Assembly (NCBI RefSeq): GCF_024171605.1
Contig: NZ_JALKAA010000001.1
Coordinates: 496,001-560,000, forward strand
Length of the DNA stretch: 64,000 nucleotides
Direction of reading: 5' to 3'
Origin: Pontibacter sp. HSC-36F09
GTDB lineage: Bacteria > Bacteroidota > Bacteroidia > Cytophagales > Hymenobacteraceae
Shown here in pieces: positions 1 to 8,599 of the stretch; the stretch's first letter is position 1; the number at the start of each line of letters is the position of its first letter. The position numbers and the translations under genes were made by a program. Under the pieces are notes generated by a model, which did no database searches, had not been told where the DNA came from, and saw only the letters and a program-made list of their open reading frames with translations.

Positions 1-1
1 C

Positions 2-499
2 GAGAAGGGCGTTGTAAGGATGGAGAAGCAGGACTTTGACGCTGTGCAACTGGTGCGGGAAGTTTTTGAGCAGTTGGAGCAAAAAGCCAATAAAAGCCAG
101 ACGAAACTGCATCTGTTGGATGTAAACCCCGGCGAGAAAGTTATGATCCATGCCGACCCTAATCGTATTCGTCAGGTATTCATCAACCTGGTGGACAATG
201 CCATCAAATACGGTCACGAAGGGGGCAATATCTGGGTTTCGTTTACGGAAGGGCGCAAGCGCTTTACCATTACTGTAAAAGACGATGGCCCGGGCATAGC
301 CCAGGAGCACATCAACCGCATATTCGAGCGCTTCTACCGCATCGACAAGAGCCGTTCCCGCGACAAAGGCGGCTCCGGCCTCGGCCTAGCCATTTCCAAG
401 CACATCATCGAAGCCCACCGCTCCTTCATCGCCGTCAAAAGCGAGCTGGATAAGGGCACAATGCTACGGTTTAAATTGCTCAAGGCGAAGGTTGGTTAA
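2..499 (+). CDS. Sensor histidine kinase, C-terminal ATPase part (5' end outside window)
   Basis: The reading frame is open to the left edge, so only the catalytic end is seen. An N box (DPNRIRQVFINLVDNAIKYG), a G1 box (DDGPGIA), an F box (IFERFYRIDK) and a G2 box (GGSGLGLAI) follow in order, which is the HATPase_c fold of PhoR-type two-component kinases. It binds ATP and phosphorylates the conserved His of a dimerisation domain that must lie upstream. After the G2 box the usual HGG is replaced by HRS, a mild deviation. The partner response regulator and the sensed signal are not visible. The family call is firm and the specific pathway is unknown. Confidence 0.93.
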   Translation, partial: EKGVVRMEKQDFDAVQLVREVFEQLEQKANKSQTKLHLLDVNPGEKVMIHADPNRIRQVFINLVDNAIKYGHEGGNIWVSFTEGRKRFTITVKDDGPGIAQEHINRIFERFYRIDKSRSRDKGGSGLGLAISKHIIEAHRSFIAVKSELDKGTMLRFKLLKAKVG

Positions 500-500
500 T

Positions 501-665
501 TGAATCGTTAAATTGTTGATGGTTAAATTGTTGAAATCTCAAAACGATTGGGAGGTATAACTTTGGACGATGTTACTGATAGAAAAAGAATAGCCGAGGC
601 TATACCATATCAATCTCCAAACAATTAACAATTTAGCCATTTAACAATTTAACCCTCAACCATCC
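501..665. repeat. AT-rich imperfect inverted repeat pair
   Basis: Two arms built from TTAAATTGTT-like units, at about 508-533 and 623-652, face each other across about 90 nt with no gene. Similar ATTGTTAAAT strings are common in Bacteroidota intergenic DNA. This looks like a degraded dispersed element or a folded 3' end for the kinase transcript; the function is unknown. Confidence 0.5.
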
Positions 666-680
666 AACCATAATTATAAG

Positions 681-688
681 TATCTTTG
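681..688 (+). promoter_or_regulatory. Candidate -7 element before the pseudouridine synthase gene
   Basis: TATCTTTG fits the Bacteroidota TAnnTTTG box and lies 50 nt before the start codon. No convincing TTG element is present about 20 nt upstream, so the promoter is only half supported. Confidence 0.45.
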
Positions 689-738
689 CGGGCCGTGTGG
701 CTAAGGTATAGCTGCGCGCATTAACGATACAGTACAGC

Positions 739-1452
739 ATGAAATACCCGGTTTTTAAAGACCTGATCATATTTGAGAACGAGGACTTTCTGGTGGTGAA
801 CAAGCCCCCTTTTCTGGCCACGCTCGAAGACCGCACTCCGAACACGACTAACCTGCTCAAGCTTGCCAAGCAGCACGACCCGAATCTGCAGGCCTGCCAC
901 CGCCTCGACAAAGACACGTCGGGCTGCCTGGTGTTTGCCAAAAACCCGGAGGCCTATCGACACGTGTCGATGCAGTTTGAGCACCGCGAGGTATACAAGG
1001 TATACCATGCCGTGGCCTGGGGTACACACAAGTTCGAAGACCACCTGGTGAACCGCTCGATATTGGCAGGCGCTAAAGGCGTAGCCAAACTCACGCCGCA
1101 GGGCAAGCCTGCTGAAACCTATTTCACAACGCTGGAGAACTACAGTCGCCATACCTTGCTGGAATGCATGCCCGTAACGGGTCGTCTGCACCAGATTCGG
1201 GTGCACCTGGCCTTTTTGGGAGCGCCGATTGTGGGCGATAAACTGTATGGCGGCGAAGATCTATTCCTGAGCACGCTGAAGCGTAAGTTCAACCTGAAGC
1301 AGCAGACCGAGGAGCAGCCGCTTATCAAACGCTTTGCACTGCATTCGCACGCCATCGGCTTTAGGCTGATGAACGAGGAGCCGATCAAAATAGAAGCGCC
1401 ATACCCGAAAGACATGGCCGTGCTGATCAAGCAACTCCGGCAGTACAACTAG
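739..1452 (+). CDS. RluA-family RNA pseudouridine synthase
   Basis: The 237-residue protein carries VNKPPFLAT near residue 20, the catalytic motif HRLDKDTSG at residues 54-62 (Asp57 is the expected nucleophile), and GRLHQIRVH around residue 150. These are hallmarks of the RluA/RluC/RluD class that isomerises uridine to pseudouridine in rRNA or tRNA. There is no N-terminal S4 domain, so it is a short single-domain member, and the target base cannot be told from sequence. The ATG follows a TAnnTTTG box. The gene is monocistronic, ending at a strong hairpin. Confidence 0.93.
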   Translation: MKYPVFKDLIIFENEDFLVVNKPPFLATLEDRTPNTTNLLKLAKQHDPNLQACHRLDKDTSGCLVFAKNPEAYRHVSMQFEHREVYKVYHAVAWGTHKFEDHLVNRSILAGAKGVAKLTPQGKPAETYFTTLENYSRHTLLECMPVTGRLHQIRVHLAFLGAPIVGDKLYGGEDLFLSTLKRKFNLKQQTEEQPLIKRFALHSHAIGFRLMNEEPIKIEAPYPKDMAVLIKQLRQYN

Positions 1453-1462
1453 AGTATAAAAC

Positions 1463-1497
1463 AAAGGGGCCTGATGCGATATCAGTCCCCTTTTTGC
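1463..1497. terminator. Intrinsic terminator between convergent genes
   Basis: AAAGGGG and CTGAT arms (1463-1475) pair with ATCAG and CCCCTTT (1481-1493) around a 5-nt loop, with a T-run on the + strand. It serves the pseudouridine synthase gene and possibly the convergent oxidoreductase gene. Confidence 0.85.
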
Positions 1498-1517
1498 TTT
1501 TACAAGGTATAGCCTCT

Positions 1518-2498
1518 CTAACTCACCCGCAGCACAATCTTCCCGATGTTCTTGTTGGCCTCCATGTAGCGGTGCGCCTCGGCTACGTCCGCCCAGTCGA
1601 ATACAGAGTCCACCACAGGCTTGATCGTGCCGTTCTCAAATAAAGGCATAGCGAAGGCTGCCATGTCCTGCGTGAGTTTGATCTGGTAGTCGCGTGTGCG
1701 GGAGCGCAGGGTGGAGCCCTTAACTTGCAGGCGCTTGACCAGGATCTGCCGCAGATCGACGTCCTCTACCTTGCCCCCTCCCATAGTAGCCAGCAGCACC
1801 AGCCGTCCGTCCAGGCGCAGGCACTCGATGTTTTGCTTGAAGTAAGGCCCGGCGATAAAGTCCACGATCAGGTCTACCCCTTCTGAATTGGTATAGGCCA
1901 GCACTTCATCCTCAAAAGGCACTTCTTTGTAGTTGATGGCTTTGTGGGCACCCAGGTCCAGGCAAGCCTGCACTTTTTTCTCAGAAGCCGTTACCAGCAC
2001 CTCCGCCTCCAGGGCGCGGGCCAGTTGTATACCTGCCGTGCCTACGCCACTGGCCCCAGCATGCAGCAGCACCCGTTCGCCTGCCTGTAGCTTGCCCAGC
2101 CACGAGAGCGCCTGCCAGGCCGTCAGGAACACCTCAGGTATAGCGGCGGCCTCTTCCATGCTCAGGTTGTCAGGTATAGCCATGGCCATTTCCTCATGAA
2201 TCACGGCATATTCGGCATAGCCACCGCCCGGCAGCAGCCCGAAGACCTTGTCCCCTTTCTGGAAGCGGGTGCAGTTGAAGCCTGCCTCCACCACCTCTCC
2301 GGCTATTTCGAGGCCCAGCAACGGACTTTCTCCCTTTGGGGGCGGGTACTTACCCTGGCGCTGCATGGTGTCGGCACGATTGAGCGCAGTAGCCTGCACG
2401 CGCACCAGCAGTTCGTAAGGTTTCGGCAGTGGCTTTTCGTATTCGCCCAGCACCAGTTGCTCTGGACCACCGGGTTTCTTTAGAAGAATGGCTTTCAT
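1518..2498 (-). CDS. NAD(P)H-dependent quinone oxidoreductase, zinc-free MDR family
   Basis: The 326-residue protein has an alcohol-dehydrogenase-like N-terminal domain starting MKAILLKKPGGPEQL and a Rossmann nucleotide site with AGASGVG near residue 145. The catalytic and structural zinc ligands of true alcohol dehydrogenases are absent, which fits the PIG3/quinone oxidoreductase branch that reduces quinones with NADPH. It is a cytosolic single gene facing the RluA gene, with no operon partner. The physiological substrate is not determinable from sequence. Confidence 0.92.
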   Translation of the reverse strand: MKAILLKKPGGPEQLVLGEYEKPLPKPYELLVRVQATALNRADTMQRQGKYPPPKGESPLLGLEIAGEVVEAGFNCTRFQKGDKVFGLLPGGGYAEYAVIHEEMAMAIPDNLSMEEAAAIPEVFLTAWQALSWLGKLQAGERVLLHAGASGVGTAGIQLARALEAEVLVTASEKKVQACLDLGAHKAINYKEVPFEDEVLAYTNSEGVDLIVDFIAGPYFKQNIECLRLDGRLVLLATMGGGKVEDVDLRQILVKRLQVKGSTLRSRTRDYQIKLTQDMAAFAMPLFENGTIKPVVDSVFDWADVAEAHRYMEANKNIGKIVLRVS

Positions 2499-2658
2499 AT
2501 CAGTCAGTTAGGAATTGATTGTGGCTATACCTTAAGACGCCAGCTAAAAATAGATGTTTCTGGTTTCCTGTCAAAACTACTTATTCGTGCTCTCAAACGA
2601 CTTTCTATACCTGAGCAAAATAAATTTAAAAGAATTACACCCAAACACTTGACCTTTC

Positions 2659-2692
2659 TACGAAACTTTCGTAATTATACGAAAACATCGTA
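2659..2692 (+). promoter_or_regulatory. Twin BlaI/MecI-type operators
   Basis: Two 15-bp palindromes of form TACGA-N5-TCGTA lie at 2659-2673 and 2678-2692. Their centres are 19 bp apart, so they sit on nearly the same helix face. They end 5 nt before the regulator start codon and follow a TTGACC element at 2649-2654. The position fits autorepression of the BlaI-like repressor and its M56 partner. Confidence 0.8.
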
Positions 2693-2697
2693 GATAC

Positions 2698-3063
2698 ATG
2701 GAAAAGCTGACACAACAGGAAGAAGATGCCATGCAGGCCGTTTGGTCGCTGGACGGCGGGTTTATCAAGGAGTTTCTGGAGAAGCTGGAAGAACCCAAGC
2801 CGCCTTACACCACGCTGGCCTCTACGGTGAAGAACCTGGAGAAGAAAGGGTTTCTGCAGGGCGAGAAGTTTGGCAACACCTACCGCTATACCCCCATCAT
2901 CAAAGAAGAAGACTACAAGAAGCGCTTCATGAAGGGTTTTGTGGGCGACTACTTTAAGAACTCCTACAAAGAACTGGTGGCCTTTTTCGCGAAGGAAAAG
3001 CAGATTAGCGCGGAGGAACTGCAGGAGATTATTGACATGATCGAGAACAAAAAAACGAGATGA
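2698..3063 (+). CDS. BlaI/MecI/CopY-family transcriptional repressor
   Basis: The 121-residue protein starts MEKLTQQEEDAMQAVWSL, which is the first helix of the penicillinase-repressor winged helix. The recognition region contains YTTLASTVKNLEKKGFL, and an acidic dimerising C-terminus follows. In the classical system the dimer represses its own operon until the membrane protease partner triggers its cleavage. Here the twin palindromes directly upstream and the M56 gene starting 1 nt after its stop support the same circuit. No beta-lactamase gene is adjacent, so the signal and regulon may be something other than antibiotic resistance. Confidence 0.93.
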   Translation: MEKLTQQEEDAMQAVWSLDGGFIKEFLEKLEEPKPPYTTLASTVKNLEKKGFLQGEKFGNTYRYTPIIKEEDYKKRFMKGFVGDYFKNSYKELVAFFAKEKQISAEELQEIIDMIENKKTR

Positions 3064-3064
3064 T

Positions 3065-5176
3065 ATGCCCGCCCTGCTCCTATACCTACTGAAAGCGAAC
3101 GTGGCCCTGGTGCTCTTTTACCTGGCCTACCACCTGGTGCTGCGCAAACTCACGTTCTACCATCTTAACCGGCTTTTCCTGGTGTTCGGCATCCTGTTCT
3201 CAGCCGTCTATCCGCTCATCGACCTCTCGGAGCTGTTTAGCCGGCACGCAGAACTGGCCGTGGTGCAAAGCTATGCCGTGGTTATACCTGCCTGGACACC
3301 GGCCCCTATACCTGAACAGACCGCATTTGATTACTGGCTTATACCTGTCGCGCTGTTCTGGCTCGGCTGCGGACTGATGCTGCTGCGGCTGGCCATGCAG
3401 TTTGCCTCACTCTACCGGATACACCGCGCTTCTATACCTGCCACCTACCAGGGAGTAGACTTCCGAAAAGTGCCAGGTATAAGCGAGGCCTTCTCGTTCT
3501 GGAAAACCATTTACCTAAACCCAGCGCAGCACCAGTCGCCCGAACTGGAGTCTATTTTAAGGCATGAGCAGATTCACGTGAACGGCTGGCATACCCTGGA
3601 TGTGCTGCTGGCCGAGCTGAGCACCGTGTTTTACTGGTTCAACCCGGGTGTGTGGCTCATGAAGCAGGCCATGAAAGAAAACCTTGAGTTTATAGCCGAC
3701 CAGCATGTTGTAAATGCTGGCGTCGACCGAGTAGCATACCAATACCTCTTACTGAAAGTTGTGGGCGCCACACAACCTCAGATTGCCAATCAGTTTAATT
3801 TTCCATCACTTAAACGAAGAATTGCCATGATGAATAAAATGCCCACAAACAAAGCAAACCGGCTCCGATTGCTGGTTGTGCTGCCCCTCGTAACGGTGCT
3901 GCTGGTCGCCTTCCGGAGCGCCTCGCAGGATGATATTTCTACATTAACGGAAGCTATTCTTCCGGAAGAAGCTACTACACAGGCTCCCACTGAACCGAAA
4001 AATGAATACGCCGCCTTTTATGCCCGAAACCCTGAGGTAAGCCGAATCTCCTGGGGATCGAACGGGAAAATAGAAGTGGCACTGAAGTCCGGTGCTGAGG
4101 AGGTCTATACCTTTGGAGACAAGCAAAGCATGGCTTCGGCCGAGCTGAAGTATGGCGAAATGCCCAGTGCGCCCCCAGTTGCCAGAAGAGACAGTCCGGG
4201 TCAGGACACCAACAGCCCTAACATTGAAAAACTCATAAACCAGTTAAAGCAAAACCAGGCGCTAAAGAGCGTGCGCAGCAAAAAAGTAGACGGAAAAGAC
4301 GCTATCCTGATTGCCTTGAAAGGCGGCGGCACCGAAGTATACTTTGTAGCAGATGCCAGAAGTATGGCTGAGTTGGAGCGCAAGTATGTGCTGCCGGAAT
4401 TGCCTCCTCCACCGCCTCCTGCCCCGGACGCACCCAATGCTCCCGATGCACCGCCAGCTCCACCAGCACCGGATAAAGCTGAACTAATAGCAAGCATGCC
4501 AGAAGCAGCGTTGTACTATATTGACGGAGTAAAGGCTAGCAGAGAGGCCGCACAAAAGCTTGACCCAAAGACTATCCACAGTATGAATATCGTCAAAGGT
4601 AAAACCGCTGTAGAGGTATTCGGCAAAGGAGCCTCGAAGGGAGTTATTTCGGTTGTAACCGAAAAGAACAAAGACTCCCGCCAGGTACAGGAGTTCAACA
4701 AAAAAATGGAATTGCTTGTGCCGCCTCCGCCAGCACCAGGCACACCACTGCCCCCTGCGCCTGGCAAAGAAGCAATACCACCAGTACCTCCGGTACCATC
4801 AAGGGAGCAACTTCCGCCACCACCGCCTCCGACCAGGTATGAAGGTCCGGCTATACCTAAAGCAGGTGAGAGCCGTGTCGTTGAAACTGAGGAGCACGTT
4901 GCATACTTTATCTGGCCAGAAAACGTAACTCCGCAAGAAGTTAAAACAGCTAAAATAGCTTTTAACAATAATGGTATGGCGTTAAACTTTATCGAAGAGT
5001 ATGATGGAGATAAGCTGGAAAGCTTACAGATAACTGTGAAATCTCCAAAAGGTGCAATGGCTAATGCAGTTTACGATGCGGAAGCACTCAAAGGTATAGT
5101 AGACGCCAAGAACATTATTGTGGTAGAGAGCAACAAGAAAACGGGTGAAGTGAGGATCGCAACCCTGCTCCGCTAA
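3065..5176 (+). CDS. M56 (BlaR1-like) membrane metallopeptidase with TonB-plug-like tail
   Basis: The 703-residue protein has transmembrane segments near residues 3-26, 33-55 and 89-112. The zinc motif HEQIH is at 167-171, the likely third ligand is in ENLEFIADQ near 204-212, and a further membrane helix lies at about 268-284. The long C-terminal part holds two similar segments (centred on EVYTFGDKQSMASAELKYG and TEVYFVADARSMAELERKY), two proline-rich linkers, and a TonB-receptor-plug-like stretch (YYIDGVKASREA...VEVFGKGASKGVISV). M56 proteases cleave the paired BlaI-type repressor in response to an envelope signal; the gene is translationally linked to that repressor here. The tail suggests extracytoplasmic contacts and is an inference. 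Confidence 0.88.
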   Translation: MPALLLYLLKANVALVLFYLAYHLVLRKLTFYHLNRLFLVFGILFSAVYPLIDLSELFSRHAELAVVQSYAVVIPAWTPAPIPEQTAFDYWLIPVALFWLGCGLMLLRLAMQFASLYRIHRASIPATYQGVDFRKVPGISEAFSFWKTIYLNPAQHQSPELESILRHEQIHVNGWHTLDVLLAELSTVFYWFNPGVWLMKQAMKENLEFIADQHVVNAGVDRVAYQYLLLKVVGATQPQIANQFNFPSLKRRIAMMNKMPTNKANRLRLLVVLPLVTVLLVAFRSASQDDISTLTEAILPEEATTQAPTEPKNEYAAFYARNPEVSRISWGSNGKIEVALKSGAEEVYTFGDKQSMASAELKYGEMPSAPPVARRDSPGQDTNSPNIEKLINQLKQNQALKSVRSKKVDGKDAILIALKGGGTEVYFVADARSMAELERKYVLPELPPPPPPAPDAPNAPDAPPAPPAPDKAELIASMPEAALYYIDGVKASREAAQKLDPKTIHSMNIVKGKTAVEVFGKGASKGVISVVTEKNKDSRQVQEFNKKMELLVPPPPAPGTPLPPAPGKEAIPPVPPVPSREQLPPPPPPTRYEGPAIPKAGESRVVETEEHVAYFIWPENVTPQEVKTAKIAFNNNGMALNFIEEYDGDKLESLQITVKSPKGAMANAVYDAEALKGIVDAKNIIVVESNKKTGEVRIATLLR

Positions 5177-5214
5177 TGGTTGATAAATAGAAACAGATAA
5201 TGTGTTAGCTTACA

Positions 5215-5252
5215 GGCGGTGGCGCAGCTTTGTGTCACCGCCTTCTTTTTTT
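5215..5252 (+). terminator. Intrinsic terminator of the BlaI/M56 operon
   Basis: GGCGGTG (5215-5221) pairs with CACCGCC (5236-5242) and is followed by a T-rich run. Confidence 0.85.
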
Positions 5253-5292
5253 CACTATCCCCCTGTATTCCAGCATATTTCTACACCAAGTA

Positions 5293-5323
5293 TTGCATAT
5301 CAAATAAAGAGTTCCTATCTTTG
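5293..5323 (+). promoter_or_regulatory. Promoter of rplM-rpsI-rpsB
   Basis: TTG at 5293-5295 and TATCTTTG at 5316-5323, with 20 nt between them, match the Bacteroidota -33/-7 consensus. The predicted leader is about 60 nt. Confidence 0.75.
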
Positions 5324-5389
5324 TGACCATTTTTCAAGAACCCTCGAGAAGAAATTAATTGTTAAATAAATCGCTTACAACCACCAAAA

Positions 5390-5839
5390 ATGGACCATTT
5401 AAGTTATAAGACCCTTACGGTCAATAAGAAAACAGCCAACAAAGGCTGGGTGATTATTGATGCAGGGCAAGGAAGCTTGGGTCGCGTGGCGTCTGAAATC
5501 GCCAAGATCCTGAGAGGCAAGAACAAGCCTTCGTACACGCCAAACGCTGACTGCGGCGACAACGTGATCGTTATCAATGCTGATGACACGCGTTTCACTG
5601 GTCGCAAGTGGGATCAGAAGTATTACCTGTCGCACACTGGTTACCCAGGTGGTCAGCGCAAGACTTCTCCACGTGAGCTTAAGGCTAAATCATCAACGCT
5701 GCTCGTTGAGCGCGCTGTTCGTGGCATGTTGCCTAAGGGCCCACTAGGCCGCGAGCTATTCAGAAATCTTCATGTTTTTGCAGGAAGTGAGCATCCGTTC
5801 GGAGCTCAGCAGCCTAAAGAATTAACCCTCAACATCTAA
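5390..5839 (+). CDS. rplM: 50S ribosomal protein L13
   Basis: The 149-residue protein matches full-length L13: WVIIDAGQGSLGRVASEIAKI near the start, YTPNADCGDNVIVINADD, and the signature region RAVRGMLPKGPLGRELFRNL. It binds 23S rRNA early in large-subunit assembly. It opens an operon with rpsI (6-nt gap) and rpsB under a canonical promoter, the conserved L13-S9 order. Confidence 0.98.
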   Translation: MDHLSYKTLTVNKKTANKGWVIIDAGQGSLGRVASEIAKILRGKNKPSYTPNADCGDNVIVINADDTRFTGRKWDQKYYLSHTGYPGGQRKTSPRELKAKSSTLLVERAVRGMLPKGPLGRELFRNLHVFAGSEHPFGAQQPKELTLNI

Positions 5840-5845
5840 TAATTA

Positions 5846-6232
5846 ATGGAAGTTATCAATACATCTGGTAGAAGAAAAACCTCGGTGGCTCGTATCTACA
5901 TGACGGCCGGGCAAGGGAATATCACTATTAACGGTAAAGATATCAAGGCGTACTTCCCTGACGAAGTACTGCAAACTATTGTGAATCAGCCGTTTCAAAC
6001 CTTAGAACTAATTGGCAAGTACGATGTTACTGCTAATCTAAAAGGTGGTGGTGTAAGCGGCCAGGCTGAAGCACTTAGACTTGCTATATCTAAAGCACTG
6101 GTAGTAGAAAACGCCGAGACAAAATCTGCACTCCGCAAAGAAGGATTCGTAACCAGAGATCCTCGTATGGTGGAGCGTAAGAAGTTCGGTAAGCGCAAAG
6201 CGCGTCGTTCATTCCAGTTCAGTAAACGTTAA
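5846..6232 (+). CDS. rpsI: 30S ribosomal protein S9
   Basis: The 128-residue protein starts MEVINTSGRRKTSVARIYM and ends with the arginine/lysine tail KKFGKRKARRSFQFSKR, whose last residues reach the P-site tRNA anticodon in known ribosomes. The length is normal. It lies 6 nt after rplM and 21 nt before rpsB, so one transcript is likely. Confidence 0.98.
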   Translation: MEVINTSGRRKTSVARIYMTAGQGNITINGKDIKAYFPDEVLQTIVNQPFQTLELIGKYDVTANLKGGGVSGQAEALRLAISKALVVENAETKSALRKEGFVTRDPRMVERKKFGKRKARRSFQFSKR

Positions 6233-6253
6233 TATTAAAGGTGTATCAACAAC

Positions 6254-7021
6254 ATGGCAAGTACTAATTATAAAGAATTACTTGAGGCAGGTGTTCACTT
6301 CGGTCACCTTACCCGCAAGTGGGATCCGAAAATGGCTCCGTACATCTTCATGGAGAAGAACGGAATCCACATCATTGACCTGAACAAGACGCTGGTTGCC
6401 CTTGAGGAAGCTTCTTCGGCTATCAAGAACATCGCCAAGTCTGGTCGTAAAATCCTTTTCGTAGCTACCAAGAAGCAGGCGCAGGACATCGTTGCGGAAG
6501 AAGCACGTCGTCTGAAAATGCCTTATGTAACCGACCGTTGGTTGGGTGGTATGCTGACGAACTTCGCCACTGTGCGTAAGTCACTTAAGAAAATGTCTAC
6601 GATCGACAAGATGGTAAAAGACAACACAGCTTATGCAGCCATTGCAAAGCGTGAGCGTCTGATGCTTTCTCGTGAGCGTGAGAAACTGGAGCGTGTTCTT
6701 GGCGGTATCGCTGATCTGTCTCGCCTGCCAGCTGCTCTGTTCATCGTGGACGTGAAGCGTGAGCACATTGCCGTGAAGGAAGCACACAAGTTGAACCTGC
6801 CAGTATTCGCAGTTTGCGATACGAACTCTAACCCAGAGACGGTTGACTTCCCAATTCCAGCAAACGACGATGCTTCTAAGTCTATCGCTCTTATCGTTTC
6901 TGTGATCGGTAAGGCTATTGAAGAAGGCCTGTCCGAGCGCAAAGTAGACAAAGAAGAGACTGAGCGTAAGCGTTCTGAAGAAGAAGGCATCAAAGCCAAG
7001 CAGGAAGCTGACGAGCAATAA
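6254..7021 (+). CDS. rpsB: 30S ribosomal protein S2
   Basis: The 255-residue protein contains [19 protein letters not shown] at the start, WLGGMLTNF in the middle and a charged C-terminal tail rich in Lys and Glu. S2 sits at the head-body junction of the small subunit and helps recruit S1. It closes the rplM-rpsI-rpsB run. The usual partner tsf follows only after a 222-nt gap holding a strong hairpin. Confidence 0.98.
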   Translation: MASTNYKELLEAGVHFGHLTRKWDPKMAPYIFMEKNGIHIIDLNKTLVALEEASSAIKNIAKSGRKILFVATKKQAQDIVAEEARRLKMPYVTDRWLGGMLTNFATVRKSLKKMSTIDKMVKDNTAYAAIAKRERLMLSREREKLERVLGGIADLSRLPAALFIVDVKREHIAVKEAHKLNLPVFAVCDTNSNPETVDFPIPANDDASKSIALIVSVIGKAIEEGLSERKVDKEETERKRSEEEGIKAKQEADEQ

Positions 7022-7047
7022 TCTCGCATGCATATAGCATAGTCAAT

Positions 7048-7091
7048 AAACTGAACATTGGGCCCTTAAGCTTCAATGTTCAGTTTGTTTT
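7048..7091 (+). terminator. Hairpin after rpsB, probable terminator or attenuator
   Basis: A perfect 13-bp stem (7048-7060 with 7074-7086) has a 13-nt loop, followed by GTTTTAG. The T-run is short, so partial read-through into tsf is possible. Confidence 0.65.
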
Positions 7092-7243
7092 AGGGCAAAT
7101 CGGAAGGAAACTCTTCTATGGCAAGAGAAATTTTGACAAAAGATAAGGGGCTAGAGCACTACATTCCCGTTCTATACCTTCCTGCAATGCCCCTCCCAAA
7201 CTGAGTACAACATTTATAATTCTTAATTCTTAATTATAAAAAG

Positions 7244-8077
7244 ATGGCTATTACAGCACAAGACGTTAACAGACTTCGCCAGGAAACTGGTGCAGGTATG
7301 ATGGATTGCAAAAAAGCACTTACAGAAGCCAACGGTGACTTCGAAGCTGCTAAAGATATTCTGCGTAAGCAAGGCCAGAAGATTGCCAGCAAGCGTGCTG
7401 ACAATGCTACTTCTGAAGGTATCGTGTTGACTAACGTAAGCGCAGACGGTTCAACCGGCCGCGTAGTGGCGTTGGCTTGCGAAACTGAGCCAGTATCTAA
7501 GGTTGAAGACTTCAAGAACTTGGCTAACACTGTTCTGGAGGCTGCTGTTTCTACTAACGCTACTTCTAAAGAAGAATTGCTGGCCGCTTCTCAGGCTGAC
7601 GGCCGTTCGCTGCAGGACCACATCACAGACCTGATGGGTAAAATCGGCGAGAAGATCGACGTAGTTTCTTACGAAACTGTGAAGGCTGAGAAAGTTGTAG
7701 CTTACAACCACTCTAACGGTAAGTTGGGTGTATTAGTAGGTATGAACAACACCAGCGGTACTGATGTGACTGAAGTTGGTAAGGACATCGCAATGCAGAT
7801 CGCTGCCATGAAGCCAATCGCGCTTGACAAAGACGGCGTTGACGCTGCTACAATCGAGCGTGAGATCGAGATCGGTAAAGAGCAGGCGCGTCAGGAAGGC
7901 AAGCCAGAGCAAATGCTGGAGAAGATCGCGCAGGGTAAATTGAACAAGTTCTACAAGGAGAGCACTCTTCTGAACCAGGAGTTCGTAAAAGACTCTTCAC
8001 TTACAATCTCTCAGCTGCTTGAGAAAACAAGCAAAGGTTTGACTGTAACTGAGTTCAAGCGTGTAGCGATCGGTTAA
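7244..8077 (+). CDS. tsf: Translation elongation factor Ts
   Basis: The 277-residue protein starts with the UBA-like region VNRLRQETGAGMMDCKKAL, followed by the EF-Ts core with the AVSTNATSKEELL and PIALDKDGVD segments. EF-Ts exchanges GDP for GTP on EF-Tu in the cytosol. The ATG is preceded by an A-rich leader without a Shine-Dalgarno site. Unlike the usual tight rpsB-tsf pair, it is separated from rpsB by a hairpin and may have its own promoter, though none is clear in the gap. A perfect terminator follows. Confidence 0.98.
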   Translation: MAITAQDVNRLRQETGAGMMDCKKALTEANGDFEAAKDILRKQGQKIASKRADNATSEGIVLTNVSADGSTGRVVALACETEPVSKVEDFKNLANTVLEAAVSTNATSKEELLAASQADGRSLQDHITDLMGKIGEKIDVVSYETVKAEKVVAYNHSNGKLGVLVGMNNTSGTDVTEVGKDIAMQIAAMKPIALDKDGVDAATIEREIEIGKEQARQEGKPEQMLEKIAQGKLNKFYKESTLLNQEFVKDSSLTISQLLEKTSKGLTVTEFKRVAIG

Positions 8078-8100
8078 TCCGTTTTAGCAACTATATTAAA

Positions 8101-8132
8101 AAAAAGGCTCTGAGAAATCAGAGCCTTTTTTG
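8101..8132 (+). terminator. Intrinsic terminator after tsf
   Basis: AAAAAGGCTCTGA (8101-8113), loop GAAA, then TCAGAGCCTTTTT (8118-8130): a 13-bp perfect stem with a GNRA-type loop and T-run. Confidence 0.92.
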
Positions 8133-8177
8133 TTTGTCTATACCTAGAGTATAAGCTTTAGAAAAGACTACTCAGCC

Positions 8178-8495
8178 TTAAAACAGATTCTGCAGGAAAG
8201 CCGGTGTGCGGACCAAACCCGTCATCATCATGATCACGACAATGGTTATACCGAAAGCAAAACGGAGGAAATAGCTCCTGAGCGCTGACTGCCCCATTTG
8301 CTGCTGCTGGTAAAGCCGCAAGACAACACCTGCAAGTGTAGTCGCTAGACCTATATAAAGAAAGATGGAAGTGAAAGCATCCCCATAATTCATTACGCCC
8401 AGTGCTCGTAGCATACTTGGCCACATCACTAAGGCTAAACCACCGTAAATTAGTAGTTGTGGTGCGAGGGTGTTTTGCAGGATAAGTTTTTTCAT
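8178..8495 (-). CDS. Small integral membrane protein, unknown function
   Basis: The 105-residue protein has three hydrophobic segments, near residues 14-34, 42-62 and 77-96, with polar loops and a KK start consistent with inner-membrane insertion. I do not recognise the family. It is a single gene on the - strand between the tsf terminator and another small gene. Frame, start and amino-acid composition look like a real membrane protein; an overlapping ORF in another frame was discarded. Confidence 0.6.
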   Translation of the reverse strand: MKKLILQNTLAPQLLIYGGLALVMWPSMLRALGVMNYGDAFTSIFLYIGLATTLAGVVLRLYQQQQMGQSALRSYFLRFAFGITIVVIMMMTGLVRTPAFLQNLF

Positions 8496-8599
8496 AAAAT
8501 GGATGAGGTTAGCTAATGTATAAGGTATAGCCCAAATATAGACTTAGTAAATATACCTGAATTACAGTCGATTCCAAGTAAAAACCCACAGGCTATACC

